DNA of 36,285 nucleotides from positions 66,552 to 102,836 of the forward strand of contig JAHBMJ010002238.1 in the NCBI GenBank assembly GCA_018398765.1. Reading direction: 5' to 3'. Within the stretch, counting starts at the first letter, position 1; every line of letters begins with the position of its first letter. Positions 21,924 to 32,793 of the stretch are shown here, piece by piece. Below the pieces are notes generated by a model. The model saw only the letters and a list, made by a program, of their open reading frames with translations. It was not told the origin of the DNA and did not search any database. The DNA is from Chromera velia (lineage: Eukaryota > Sar > Chromeraceae). Both the position numbers and the translations under genes were made by a program.

Positions 21924-23717
21924 CTCCTTTCTGTCAATGAAGGTCATGTTCGGTGTCGGACGCCCAGAATCTCGACTTTTTGTCGGGTTTGTGGTTGTTT
22001 TATTAACTCTGTTTATGTGATTTGGAGGGACTCGAGGGAAGGAGGCGCCTGCGTGGGGGTGGTGTCTCTCTTCAAACAATGACTGCATGACTGTGCTTGT
22101 ACGAAAGGGACAGCAGGATTGAATCAGTGAAAGCGATCAAATGAATGCGAAGGTTCCTTTGACTGACCGTCGAAGCGAGGGCGGGCGTTCGGATTGACCG
22201 GCAGACGCTTTTTCCTGATGCGCAGTGCGAGTGGCAGTGGAGGTCCGTCAGGTGAAGCAAGCAGTCTGTCAATATCTCTCTTTCTGTCCTCCTGAGAGAG
22301 GATGGAGACTGCAGGTCGCTTGTTTGATCTTTTCGGCGTCGCTGAGGTAAAAGCGTGGGATGAGGAAGGCGTGTGCGTTGAATGAGTGAAGACGTCTTTG
22401 GAGATCCGTTGCGTGGACGGGGTCAGTCATCCACCAGACTGCCTTACCGTCTGTGTCTTTTGAGAACTCTTCTTCACGTCTCTCCAGCTTGTGTCTCCGA
22501 CTGACTGCTGCTGTTGCTGAGGTTCCATGTAGCCCTGAACAGAGCCTTGTGAGAGGAATGACAGCACTCAAGAGATCTTTTACAAGTGAAACAGAGAAAG
22601 CAGCAGTGAACTGGATGGATGGAGTGGTTGCATGCAACGTAGATGGTTGTATGCCTCTCTTTCGATTCCGGGCGCATCTTGACTTCGACACAGTGGTTTG
22701 TTTTACAAGTCGATCGTCAAACTACTTCTCTGGAGGACTGCAGTCTTGACAGCCGTCGATCTTCGATCTATGATCAAAGAATTATCACAAATTATCAGCC
22801 GAGTTTCATGCGCAAGAAGTAGCAAGAAAAGAGCAGTGGAAGAAGTTACGTTACAGCAGTATACATGCAGCGCGGGTGCGACTATACTCACGGATGGCAT
22901 CTTGTTTGAAACTTTAAATTAGTCTTTAATTTCGCTTAGCATGATTGCTTTAGCATGATTGCCGTGCTAGTTGCCGTGATTATAGCGACAGCCTACATCT
23001 AGGCCTACATCAGCTTACAGGATTAAACAAAGTGACGTCAAAACTGCGTCAGCGTTTTGTAGGGCACCCCTAAATCACTCAGTCACTTAATTACACTTAC
23101 TACAGGAATCATGAAATTTAGCCTAATTCTTAGTCTAATTCAGCTTTAAAAACTTTATTTAGAATACTATGATAGAATTAGAATAGATCTAGAACTTTAT
23201 AGAGTTTAATTTTGGTTCAATTTCAAAAAATTGTACTGTATATGGGTTAACTAGTAGGTTAAAGTTTATAATGCTACATATAGCCCTAGATATAACCGAT
23301 ACTTAGCATGAATTAATTGAGTCTGCACTTAAATTAAGTCCTAGACTAAGTGTTAATATATATAGTTTTGGACATTTGTAGAACATGCATGAATACTGTC
23401 ATTATACTGAAATAGAACCTTTTAAAGTCTTTTTTACTTTTGTTTATGCTTAAAAAAAGATAGACCCAAAAATCTAGCCAAAACTTTGTATAATTTGTAT
23501 TCAAAAAATTTATAATAATATCACTGGTAGAATCGTCTGTGACGATTCGCTTAAGTACGCTTAAGGAGACAACTAAGATACAGAAAAGAAAGAGCCTGGA
23601 GGAGAATTCTCGCAAAAAAGAGTTAGAACTGAATTTCAGAGAGAGAAGACGGAATGAACGCACAAAGTATTGTTATTGCGTATACATGCACAAAGAAAAG
23701 AAAAAGAGAGAGAGATC

Positions 23718-23779
<62 letters not shown>

Positions 23780-23939
23780 CAGACACAGAGAGAGGGGAAA
23801 AAGGTAAAGAGACAAGCGGTCATAGCAAATAGTCTCAAAGAAAGTTGGAGGAGACCAAGACGTTAAGCGGTTTTGACGATTGCACGTGAAAACACATTTG
23901 CAAATTTGCGATGGCTGCTTTGGAATTCATTGAATTGGT
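21924..23939. other. Intergenic DNA between convergent genes, AT-rich from about 22915 to 23560
   Basis: No gene was recognised. The first kilobase is of mixed composition with short frames on both strands and no domain. The AT-rich block has many TTTAAT and AATTAG words. A purine run (GA then CAGAGA units) lies at 23719-23795, just beyond the 3' end of the zinc-finger gene. Confidence 0.5.
23719..23795. repeat. (GA)n followed by (CAGAGA)n microsatellite
   Basis: A pure (GA)n run to 23760 is followed by six-base CAGAGA units. It lies in the 3' flank of the zinc-finger gene. Confidence 0.95.
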
Positions 23940-25769
23940 TCATTTCATGAAAAAACACTCCCTGCAGAATGGACAAAGAGGAGCCTCGATTCGATTTCGG
24001 GATGCGATTCGCATTTTGTCTGCACACTCATTACAAACTTTGTGGTCCCGAGCGAGACGGCAGTGACCCGCCACCCACCAACGCTGCCCCGGATCCCCCC
24101 CAACCCCCTTTCCCTTCACACACTCCATGCAAATCGGGCACTCACTCTCACTCAACCCGCCATTCTCCCGACTGCCGGCAGAGGCCATTTCGGCCCTCGA
24201 TCGTCTGTCGTCTCTCTCTGGGCTCGGATTGCTCGAGCTGCTGCTGCTGCTACTGCTGCTGGGGGCAGAAGAAGACGCACGTGTGGAAACGGGCTGCTGT
24301 GCACTCGCCACGGCCGGATCGCCAGCCAGAACTCCCACTGACACAGCGAGGGGTCGTTCTCCCCTCAACCTTCCCTTCACAGCGCCGTTCAAACTCAAAA
24401 AGGCGTGCTCGGCCGATTTCTCTGACTGAAATTCGACCAGAGCGTGCCCCCGACCTCTCGCATTCTCATTCGGAAGCGCTGAAGGCAAAATGAAAAACAG
24501 CCGGATTGAACCAAAAATGGAACATGCGGAGCGCAACTCTTCTGTTGTCCAAGCAGATACGTCATAGTGGACATACAATGTGGAGGCAACCGTCTGATGC
24601 TCTGCCAGCTTCTCTGAAGTCTCAAAGCGCTCTCCGCACTCCGGACAGTCATGGTCGGAATCAGAGGAGACCGACATACCCTCCCCCCCCGCCAAGGCCT
24701 GCTCGATGGATTCTCGGATCATCTCCACTAGATCTCTGTAAACCAACGGGATTCTAGTACCACCGTGTCTTGCGTCTCTCTGATGCTGAGCCAAAGCAGA
24801 TTCACTGCCAAACACTCTGTCGCACTCCTCGCAGATGTGGGGGCGGGTCTGCCTTTCTCTTTCTCTCGTGCGGCTGTGTGTGAAGGTGGACTGCCTACCG
24901 CTGTGAACGTCTCGTTGGTGCTGTTCGAGAGCCCGGGTGCTGCGAAACTCTCGGGAACAATCAAGGCACACAACCGCGGTGGCCCGTTGATGGTTCTCGA
25001 GGGCTGACCAGGTTTCGAAGATTCTCTGACACTCTTCACACACGTAGTGAGCGTTACGAGGGTGAACTTCCCTCTGATGCGCGTCTCGCTCATGCTGCGA
25101 AAGAGCGGACGCACTTCCGAACTCTCTACCGCATTCCTCACACACAATCGCATGCGGACCATGGCGCAGGGCTTGTTGGTGGGCTTCGAGGGCTTCCTCG
25201 CTGCCAAAAGCCCTGTCACAATCCTCACACACGATAGACAATGAGTGAGGACCATGGCGCAGTGCGCGTTGGTGCTGTTCAAGAGCAGACTCGCTGCTGA
25301 AGGCTCTCTCACAATCTTCACATACAATCGCGTGAGGGCCGTGGCGGGCCGCCTGCTGATGCTGTTCAAGAGCAGATGAACTGCCAAACCCCCTCTCACA
25401 ATCCTCACACACAAATGCGTGCGGGCCGTGGCGCACATCTCGTTGGTGTCTTTCAAGAGCAGACTCGCTCCCAAACTGTCTTTCACAATCCTCACAAACA
25501 ATCACAAAGGGGCCATGACCGGCTCCTCGCTGATGCGACTCGAGAGCGGACTGGTTCGCGAAACGTGCGTCACAGTCCTCACACATAATGGCGTAAGGGC
25601 CGTGATGCGCATCGCGCTGGTGCTGGAGGCAGGCTGCCTGGGTGCGAAACTGCTTCCTGCAGTCCTCACACTCTCTGTTTTCGGAACAGTGACCTGTGTC
25701 ACTCTGGTGCTGATTCAACGAGGCCTGGTTCCCGAAAGAACGCCAGCACTGTACACAGTGATGCGGCAT
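23940..25769 (-). CDS. Zinc-finger array, RRM and RING protein (RNA-binding ubiquitin ligase candidate)
   Basis: One uninterrupted exon from ATG (25767-25769) to TGA, 609 residues. Residues 5-336 hold about eleven fingers of form C-x2-C-x12-H-x5-H, for example CEDCERAFSSESALEQHQ then H; the ninth lacks its last His, and a twelfth at 375-391 is also incomplete. The H-x5-H spacing is that of JAZ/U1C-like fingers, many of which bind double-stranded RNA. Residues 396-480 form an RRM, with LYVHYDV as RNP2 and GRGHALVEF as RNP1. A Ser-run (499-513) follows. Residues 544-602 form a C-terminal RING-type domain: CPICMEC, then GHC and DHKVC, and CPFC. A RING usually recruits an E2 enzyme. The likely role is an RNA-bound ubiquitin ligase; this is inference. 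It is transcribed divergently from the ankyrin-kinase-RBR gene. Confidence 0.85.
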   Translation of the reverse strand: MPHHCVQCWRSFGNQASLNQHQSDTGHCSENRECEDCRKQFRTQAACLQHQRDAHHGPYAIMCEDCDARFANQSALESHQRGAGHGPFVIVCEDCERQFGSESALERHQRDVRHGPHAFVCEDCERGFGSSSALEQHQQAARHGPHAIVCEDCERAFSSESALEQHQRALRHGPHSLSIVCEDCDRAFGSEEALEAHQQALRHGPHAIVCEECGREFGSASALSQHERDAHQREVHPRNAHYVCEECQRIFETWSALENHQRATAVVCLDCSREFRSTRALEQHQRDVHSGRQSTFTHSRTRERERQTRPHICEECDRVFGSESALAQHQRDARHGGTRIPLVYRDLVEMIRESIEQALAGGEGMSVSSDSDHDCPECGERFETSEKLAEHQTVASTLYVHYDVSAWTTEELRSACSIFGSIRLFFILPSALPNENARGRGHALVEFQSEKSAEHAFLSLNGAVKGRLRGERPLAVSVGVLAGDPAVASAQQPVSTRASSSAPSSSSSSSSSSNPSPERDDRRSRAEMASAGSRENGGLSESECPICMECVKGKGVGGDPGQRWWVAGHCRLARDHKVCNECADKMRIASRNRIEAPLCPFCRECFFMK

Positions 25770-26495
25770 TTGAGATCAGACCTGTACGGAAGAGTGGAAA
25801 AGTTGAGTAGGCAGGAAAGATATCCACATGATCGACAAGTGGAGACGTCTCCGTCTCCAATGAGAAACTCGATCAGATTTCAGGAGAATCACAAAGGGAG
25901 TCCCGGCGTGTGCTTTGAGCACAGTATTTATGATTCTATACATACACATTCAAACTCCAAAAGATTTTTCTGCGCAACTGCAGTTGTGCCCGCGCATGGG
26001 ACAGATTGGAACAGAGATGAACATGCAGGTCGATCGATCTGGAATTAAAGCGCGCCTTCAATTGCATGGGGCGCGCCGCGGTGAAATTTGTGGGTAGCCC
26101 CGGCATGCCCAACATGCACCGCGGCCCCGTGCAAATATATCAGCGCGCGCGCACGCGGGCCCCCCCGCGGACCCCGGCGGCCGAGCCAAGGCCGAGCCAC
26201 TAGTAGAGACGGAGACGGCATGAGACGGCGCTTCGATCCTTCACTGAAATGTTCATAGAAGAATTGAATGTGCAAGACAATTGAACAGAGATGAAAAGAG
26301 TGGTCCCATGTGGTCTCGAAAGGGTTGTCATTCTACGTTTTCATAGACGAACCGTCCACGTCGATTCAAGACCCCTCTCGTACAGTTTGTCTGAAGGACA
26401 CGAGTTCTAGCCGGAAAGATCTGTGAGTAAGGTTCATGAGTCTTCCAATTTGTGTAAGACTTTATTCGTCTTGATCCCAGAAGACTTTCAAAGAA
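25770..26495. promoter_or_regulatory. Divergent promoter region with a GC-rich island
   Basis: A 726-bp gap separates the two start codons. A very GC-rich island (about 26047-26185) has runs of GCGCGC, CCCCCCCGCGG and repeated GGCCGAGCCAAGGCCGAGCC. It contains GTGCAAATATATCAG at about 26132 and the composite motif at 26060-26089. Which gene each element serves is not known. Confidence 0.5.
26060..26089 (+). promoter_or_regulatory. Composite motif AATTGCATGG-GCGCG-AAATTT, copy 2
   Basis: AATTGCATGGGGCGCG, eight bases, then AAATTT. It matches copy 1 at 19902-19930 in order and spacing and points toward the ankyrin-kinase-RBR gene, starting about 407 bp away. Confidence 0.4.
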
Positions 26496-29400
26496 ATGGA
26501 TCACGTCCACCGTCGACAGGAGCGTCGGAGACTGGAGCGGTTCATCGGTCAGTGCTCTCCTGGTTCTGTTGGTGCCCGCACGCTCTTGCTGTTTGATCTT
26601 CGTGCCTTTTCCTCTTCCTCTCCAATTCTAGACTCGCTTGATTGTTTGTGTGTCTGCAACTCTTTGTCCCTCCGTCAACCAATCCAGGGTGCTTTCAGCC
26701 TGCGTGTTTCTTAGCGAGCCTGCCTAAAGTGGAGGAGAAAGGACCGGGATGAAAAAGGGATTAAGCATGACGCAGAAGAAGCACGCGTCGGTTCAGATAG
26801 GTCAAAGGAAGACCGGAAAGAATCATAAGGAGATCCTTCCAAAAAGAGAAGAACAGACACACATGTCTCGTACATTTCCTAATGCGTGGCCTGTTGGATT
26901 ATCTCTGTTTGTTGATCTGGGTTTGCGTGATGGGTTTTGAAACTGCTTCCAAATTTCCTTATACCCTCAATGTCACTGCAGAACGCGGAGATCTTGCGGG
27001 GGTCGAAAACGAATATGAAGCTGCGGTCAATCGCGCTAGGGGTCGACAGAACTACCTTGAAGATTTCTTTGACAGGGATCTTTTGCTGCCCGCCGTCATT
27101 TCGGGACACTCGGACATCGTCCATGTGTTCAGAGACCATCCGCATCTCTTCGGCACTCGTGTCGTCGAGGAGCTTCTTCTGAGGTGCCGCCACCGAACGA
27201 TGCTCCAAGTTCTTCTGGATGACGCGGGGGTGCAGCCAGAACGGCAAGTGCTGCTTGAGCTGTCCACAAATCGACGTGCTGTGGGCACAGTGAGCAAAAG
27301 AGAGACTTTTGAGATGATCGAAGAGCGCTTTCCAGGGACCATTTCTGGGCTTCTGGTGGACCTCTGTGCTCAGGGGGATGACCATTCGGTTGCAAACGCT
27401 TTCGATTGCCTCCCTCTTGAAGGGAAGCTCGAGGGTACCCATGTGCGGCTCCTGGCATACACGAACAAACTCTGGGCACTTGAGATTCTGCACAACAAGG
27501 GCTTGCTCCGGAACGAGTTGCACCTGTACGTTCTCAGAGGGTTCTCTGAAGTTGTGGAGCATCGTGGATTGATGGTGCAACGACTCAGGGAGTGGGGGGT
27601 CAGTTTGGGAAACGTCCAGACTGACAGAGACAGAGAGATGGCGGCAGCTGTTGTGTTCAGTTTGGCAAAACATGCCGACTTGAGCGATCCAGACGATGGT
27701 CTGCGTTACCTGCTGAGTGGTCTCTCCCCAGAAATACTACAGCCGCTCGCCCTGCCGCTATTGCAGGGGTGCGTGTTCTGTTGCAAGTTTCGAAACATTG
27801 AGGTTCTTGATCAGGAGTTCGGCCTCCGGGAGAGATTCCGAGAGCATGCAGCTGCCTGCTGGGTCGAGTACGTCACAGAGGGTTTGATGAGATCGCACAC
27901 CATGGAGCAGCTGCACCTCTTCTCCTGGATGGCAGAGCAGATGGGGGTGGACATGAACCTCCCCGTTGAGTGCCCAGCCCCGGAAGAACCCAGGGGGGTG
28001 AGTCCCCCCAAACCCCTCCTGTCTCATATCTGTACCGGACAGCTGCCCGGTCTGAATGATCGTGCCGTCTTAGCAAAGCGTCTCGTTGAGATCGGTGCCG
28101 AGGCCTCGCAGGAGGACGTCGAGTTTTCCTTTCTGTCGGCTGACGAGGAGCTGATGGAGGCTTTTGCGCCTTCGTGGTGCCCCTCTGCTTTGATCCTTGC
28201 AGTTGCGAAGAAGGACATGGCGGCCATTGAGCAGATAATTGCCGACCCCCGTCCTGCTGGTTCTTTCTCTGACCTCCTGAGGGATGTGGATTCCTTTGAC
28301 AACAACGCGCTCATGGTCGCCGCTGCCTTCCGGTTCAACGAGGGTCTGGAAAAGCTCCTCCCCTTCGCAGACGCCGACGTGATCTGTGATCAGAGAAACA
28401 TCAGGGGGGAGAACCTTGTCGACGTCATACACGCAACACGGGACGGCGACCTGATCGAGACGCTCGGGATCCCTCTCATCAAACTGGAACCTCTGTGCTT
28501 GCCGGTCCGTGAGCTTTCAGACTCTCTCGTTCATGTATGGCGCTGAATCTTTTGTGGCCTCCCAACGTTCCCTTTCAGCCTTTGCCTTTATTGTTACTGT
28601 TGTTGATGGTGCGTGAAAGATTGTTTTTGGCTCTTGTGATAGTCTCTCCTCCACAGCCAATGCAAGCGCCATTCTGCATCTCAATCTTCCTTTTCTCGAT
28701 CCGCCTCTTTCCTCAATCTTCTCTGCAGATGATCCGAGCTCAGCTGTTGAACCACGAAGAGGCTCTCTCTGCCCTCGGGAAGGACAGAGACCTGGCCGAG
28801 AGGGCAGATCTGCCCCCAGAGTGGCACTCTCTCACAGCCATGCTGAGCGAGGTCGCCACCCAGCAGCAGCTGCCGGCTGTGAATGAGGAGCAGCTCGATG
28901 TCACCATCGAGTGTGCGATGTCTCTCCACACCGCGAGAGAGTGCGTGGCAGCCTTAGACGCTGCTCAGCGTTCTCTCGAGGCGGCCGTGCAGGAGAGGGA
29001 AGAGACCCGTCCAACCTTTAAGGAATTGAAGGTGCGGGGGAGGGAGAGAAATGAGAGGCGTGCAGAAGCGTTGCAGGCCCTTGAATCTGTCGTCCTTTCC
29101 CGCTCGGACGGTCGCTTCTCGTGCATGACCGCAGAGACCGCGTCAGAATGTGAAGAGACCATCACACGCCTGAAGGGTTCCGTAGAGGCTTTGCAGAGAT
29201 ACAGAAGAGAGGTGCAGGGGGTGGATGACATGGAGGACGGGGGGGGGAGTGACCTCACTCCTGCTCAGTTGAGAGACGAGGCCGTTCGTCTTTCCCAATC
29301 CTTTCGGGATGAGATGGAGGGCTGGCAGAGGGCACACGATATGGGTGGGGTTGAAGAGAGAAAGCAGCGCGTCCTCGCAGCTCTCGTCCCTCTGCTCGGT

Positions 29401-31863
29401 TCGGGCACAGAGAGAGAGTTCAGAGACGCACTCAAGTCAGTGGAGTCGGCCTTGCAGGCCGAGACTGTGCACCTGAAATGGAAGAGACCCGCCGCAGACG
29501 CACCAGTCGTCACTGCCATCAGAGCAGCCTCTCGGTTGATTGCAGTATTTGAGCGTCTCCGAGAGAGCTCTGATCTCATGATGGAGGATGGGTGGGTGGA
29601 TGAGAAGGTCAGCTTCCTCCGTGAAGGAGCACGGTTCGAGTCCCCCCTCCCGTCTCCCTTGCAGAAATTTTACGGTCCCGACTTGTCCGCTCTGAGGTCG
29701 AGTCAGGACCGTCTGGTGGGTCTGATTGAGGAGGTGAAAGAATTGAAGCACCAGAGGGAGAGAGAGCATTTGAGGGCAGTGAGAATGCAAGTAGACGAGG
29801 GGGATGAATCAGAATCAGATGAGGAATCAGAAGAGGGGGAGGGGGGGTTGGAAGAAGGGAACGTGGGGGAAGATGAAGAGATGGGTGAAGAGGGAGAGGG
29901 AGGGGGGGGTTCAGTTCCCGTGACTTCCCAGGATGGCCAGCAGCCTCTTGCTGCTGCGGCTGCAGCATCCCAGTCGGTTGCGGCTGTGGCTGCGGTTGCT
30001 GCAGCATCTCAGCCTGACGACACAGAGGAGGGTGCGAAACGGCTCCGCAGATCCTCTGGGGGTCGTTCCGGGTTGGGGGTGCCGAAGAGACAGCGGGGTG
30101 TTTCCCCTGCAGTGCAGATTTTGGACTTGCAGATTGAAGAGATCCTGCAGAAGAAGAGGGATGAAGGACTCACCTCATTTATTCAAAAAGAAAGGTCCTC
30201 CCTTCTCCGTCAAGCTTCCCTCCATTTCCCCGAGCTCCTTCATCCCAACGCACCCTGGTACAAGAGAGTAGTGAGCGACTGCACAGGGTTGCCTGTCTTT
30301 GGGGGTTCTGAGGCCCTGGGAAGGTTGGGTGTGTGGGTGGAGGGAAGGTGTTTGGAAGATTTCCCTCAGAGGGGGGAGGCCAGAGATACAGGCCGACACA
30401 AGATGCGGGTGTGTACGGATGAGGAGGGGAAAGAGTGGGTGGTGAAAGAATACGACCTCGCAGACCCCCAGGTAGCCTGTGTGTTCTACAGTCAGGCAGC
30501 CCGCCTGCATGAGCTCCGACACGCTCATCTCGTGCAGATTTCCGCAGTCTTCCAGGAAGGCACAAAGGGGTACATCCAAATGCCCAAATACCCCAAAGGA
30601 GACCTCAGGCAGTGGATGACGGCCGAGGAGAACGATCTGTCTCTTCGAGACGTGGGGGTGTGCAAAAAGATTGTGGGAGATGTGTTGGCAGGTTTGGCTC
30701 ACGTCCACTCTCGGGGTTTTGTTCATTGCGACGTGAAACCGTCGAACGTTCTCTTGACTTCAGAACTCCGCGGTGTGCTCTCCGATTTTGACGGCGTCTG
30801 GAGGCAGCACAGAGAGACGTTGACTCTCACGACAGTAGCTGCACCTAGGCAGCTGCAGACCACCATCGCTTACATGGCACCCGAACTGAGTGCAGACTCC
30901 CCCAGTCCCCCCACCCACGCCTCCGACATCTTCTCTGCGGGTGTGCTTGTGCGAGAGCTGTTTCAGGGGGTGTCTCTAGGGACGAATGGGGGAGGAGAGG
31001 AAGAGGGAGGAGATGAGTCAGATATGCCATCTTCCTCTTCCTCTCTCCAAGAGTTGGTGGCCAAGATGACGGCTGAGAACCCTGCCGACCGTCCCCCTGC
31101 CGCCGAATGTCTTCTGCACCCTTTTCTTGCAGCTGACTTTCCCCCTCCCTCTGAGCCTTGTCTGTTCTGTTTTGAGGTCTGCAGAGGGACAGATGGTCTG
31201 ATTTGCAAGTCGTCTTCCGCCGCCCATCATTTCATCTGCGACGTCTGTCTGAACAACTGGGTCACCTCCATGGCAGAACCTGACGGGGACTCTAGGGAGA
31301 TCCGAGAGCACGAGGGGCACCTGGGGTGTCGGGGTGAGGGGTGCGTGTCAGCCCGCTGGACCCCTCATGAGATCTCTGGCCACTTGCGGCCTGAGGTTTA
31401 TGAGCGGTACGATGCGATTCGGATGGAAGAGATTGAACGCAGGTTGCATGAGGGGAATGAGCAGGAAATCCAGCAGAGAGTGCTCGCTCAACTCCAACAG
31501 GGGGAGGCAGTGAGGCACCAGCATATAGTGGAAGAGACAATTTTGACTCTTCGCTGCCCCCGTCCGGAGTGCGGGCAAGCGTTTGTGAATTTTGAAGGGT
31601 GTTTTGCACTCACGTGTTCGAGGTGTCGGGCAGGCTTCTGCGGTTGGTGCCTTGCAGATTGCGGCGACGATGCACATGCACATGTGGCAACGTGTCAGCA
31701 TTCCCTTGATCCGGGTGATGTCTTCGGTACGATCGAGCTTTTTGAGCAAGCGCAGAGAGAGAGCAAGAGAAGAAAGGTAGATGAATACATTCAGAACATT
31801 GCAGACGAGGCCCTGCAGAGAGAGGTGCGTGAACTGCTCGAAATCCAGCTGAGAGACCTCTGA
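26496..31863 (+). CDS. Ankyrin-like, helical, protein kinase and RBR-type cysteine-rich protein (kinase-ubiquitin ligase fusion candidate)
   Basis: Exons 26496-26547, 26982-28534 and 28729-31863 join in phase 1 and phase 0 to exactly 1580 codons. Residues 18-535 are divergent ankyrin-like helices (IERGDLAGVENEYEAAV, VISGHSDIVHVFRDHP). Residues 536-890 are long charged helices. Residues 890-965 are acidic then Ala-rich, followed by a bipartite nuclear-signal-like stretch (KRLRR then PKRQRG). The kinase spans about 1090-1340: K1108 in VVKEY, H1201-C-D, K1205, N1208, S-D1221-F-D, and APE at 1252-1254. The catalytic Lys, Asp and Asn are kept, but there is no glycine loop, HRD is HCD and DFG is DFD. 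A RING-like module begins CLFC at 1346; a second Cys/His module runs 1478-1524 with EGC at 1493 placed like the RBR catalytic cysteine. The 28534/28729 junction could instead separate two genes, but 194 bp of T-rich DNA fits an intron better. Confidence 0.8.
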
Positions 31864-32189
31864 AGAGCAAGCCTTAGAGCAACCTGCGAATAGTGTGTCG
31901 TCATTCTCTGTGCCCAGAATGACTGAGAGCGGGCTCCGAAGTTGTAGGAAGGAGTCTAGGGGGTGTGCGCCGAGTCGCTCAATTCAATGTTACACTGCAT
32001 GTGGCTGTTTGCACCTCTCCTCATCGCGCACTCATGCAGAGGTGCGGTGGGGATACGAATAAATAAATGCGTTAGTCGAGAGCGTATGCATGAATGACAC
32101 CGTCACGTGAGAGGTCCTCCACGTTTTTTGTTCATGTGTGCCGATCCATAAAGGTCCACCAAGTCTAGCAGGTTGTGTGCATGTGTGTG

Positions 32190-32192
32190 TGT

Positions 32193-32236
<44 letters not shown>

Positions 32237-32340
32237 TGTGTCTGTCTGTCTATCTATCTGTCTGTCTGTCTGTCTGTCTGTCTGTGTGGTCTGTCTGTCT
32301 GTCTGAAGAAGAAACATATAGTCTGTCTGTCTGTCTGCCC
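32190..32340. repeat. Composite (CT)n (GT)n (CTGT)n block 1
   Basis: CT then GT then CTGT units, interrupted by GAAGAAACATATAGTCTG at about 32308, which recurs in near-identical form at about 32690 in block 2. Confidence 0.9.
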
Positions 32341-32689
32341 GCCCCACCCCCCCACCCCTGTCAAAAGACCATGACGGTGCCGGTCCCCACGTGCAGTTTT
32401 CTTTTTTGTTTTTCTTTTTTCTTTTTTTTTTGTTTTTCTTTTTTCTTTTCTTATTTGTTGGTCTTTTGTCTTGTCTTCTTTTCTTCTCTTTCTTGTCTTG
32501 AGTGGAAGCAGCAGAGAATTAGCGTGTGAAACCACTGATCACGTGAAAGTCTGTCGGGACGTGGAGAGGCAAGGGGCGCTTAACTCTCACCCCTGCCCAC
32601 GCTGTTTGATTGTTGGTGATGTTCCTTTGTCTTTTTTCTTTTTTTCTTTCTTTTTGTCTGTTGTGTTCATGAGGCAAAGGAGGGAGAAG

Positions 32690-32741
32690 AAGAAAAAACA
32701 TATAGTCTACCTGTCTGTGTCTGTGTCTGTGTCTGTGTCTG

Positions 32742-32793
<52 letters not shown>

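Noticed and set aside
24728-25501. 257-codon second minus-strand frame
   Set aside because: It overlaps the zinc-finger array in another frame and has no ATG start or domain.
28537-28728. Separate start of the kinase-RBR protein at ATG 28537 with a hydrophobic leader
   Set aside because: The leader is T-rich intron sequence. Donor GTATGG and acceptor CTGCAG join the flanking frames in phase 0, and a 194-bp gap is too short for a normal intergenic region. It remains possible until cDNA is seen.
29625-29645. GGTTCGAGTCC, a tRNA B-box-like word
   Set aside because: It lies inside the coding exon of the kinase gene with no A box or cloverleaf.
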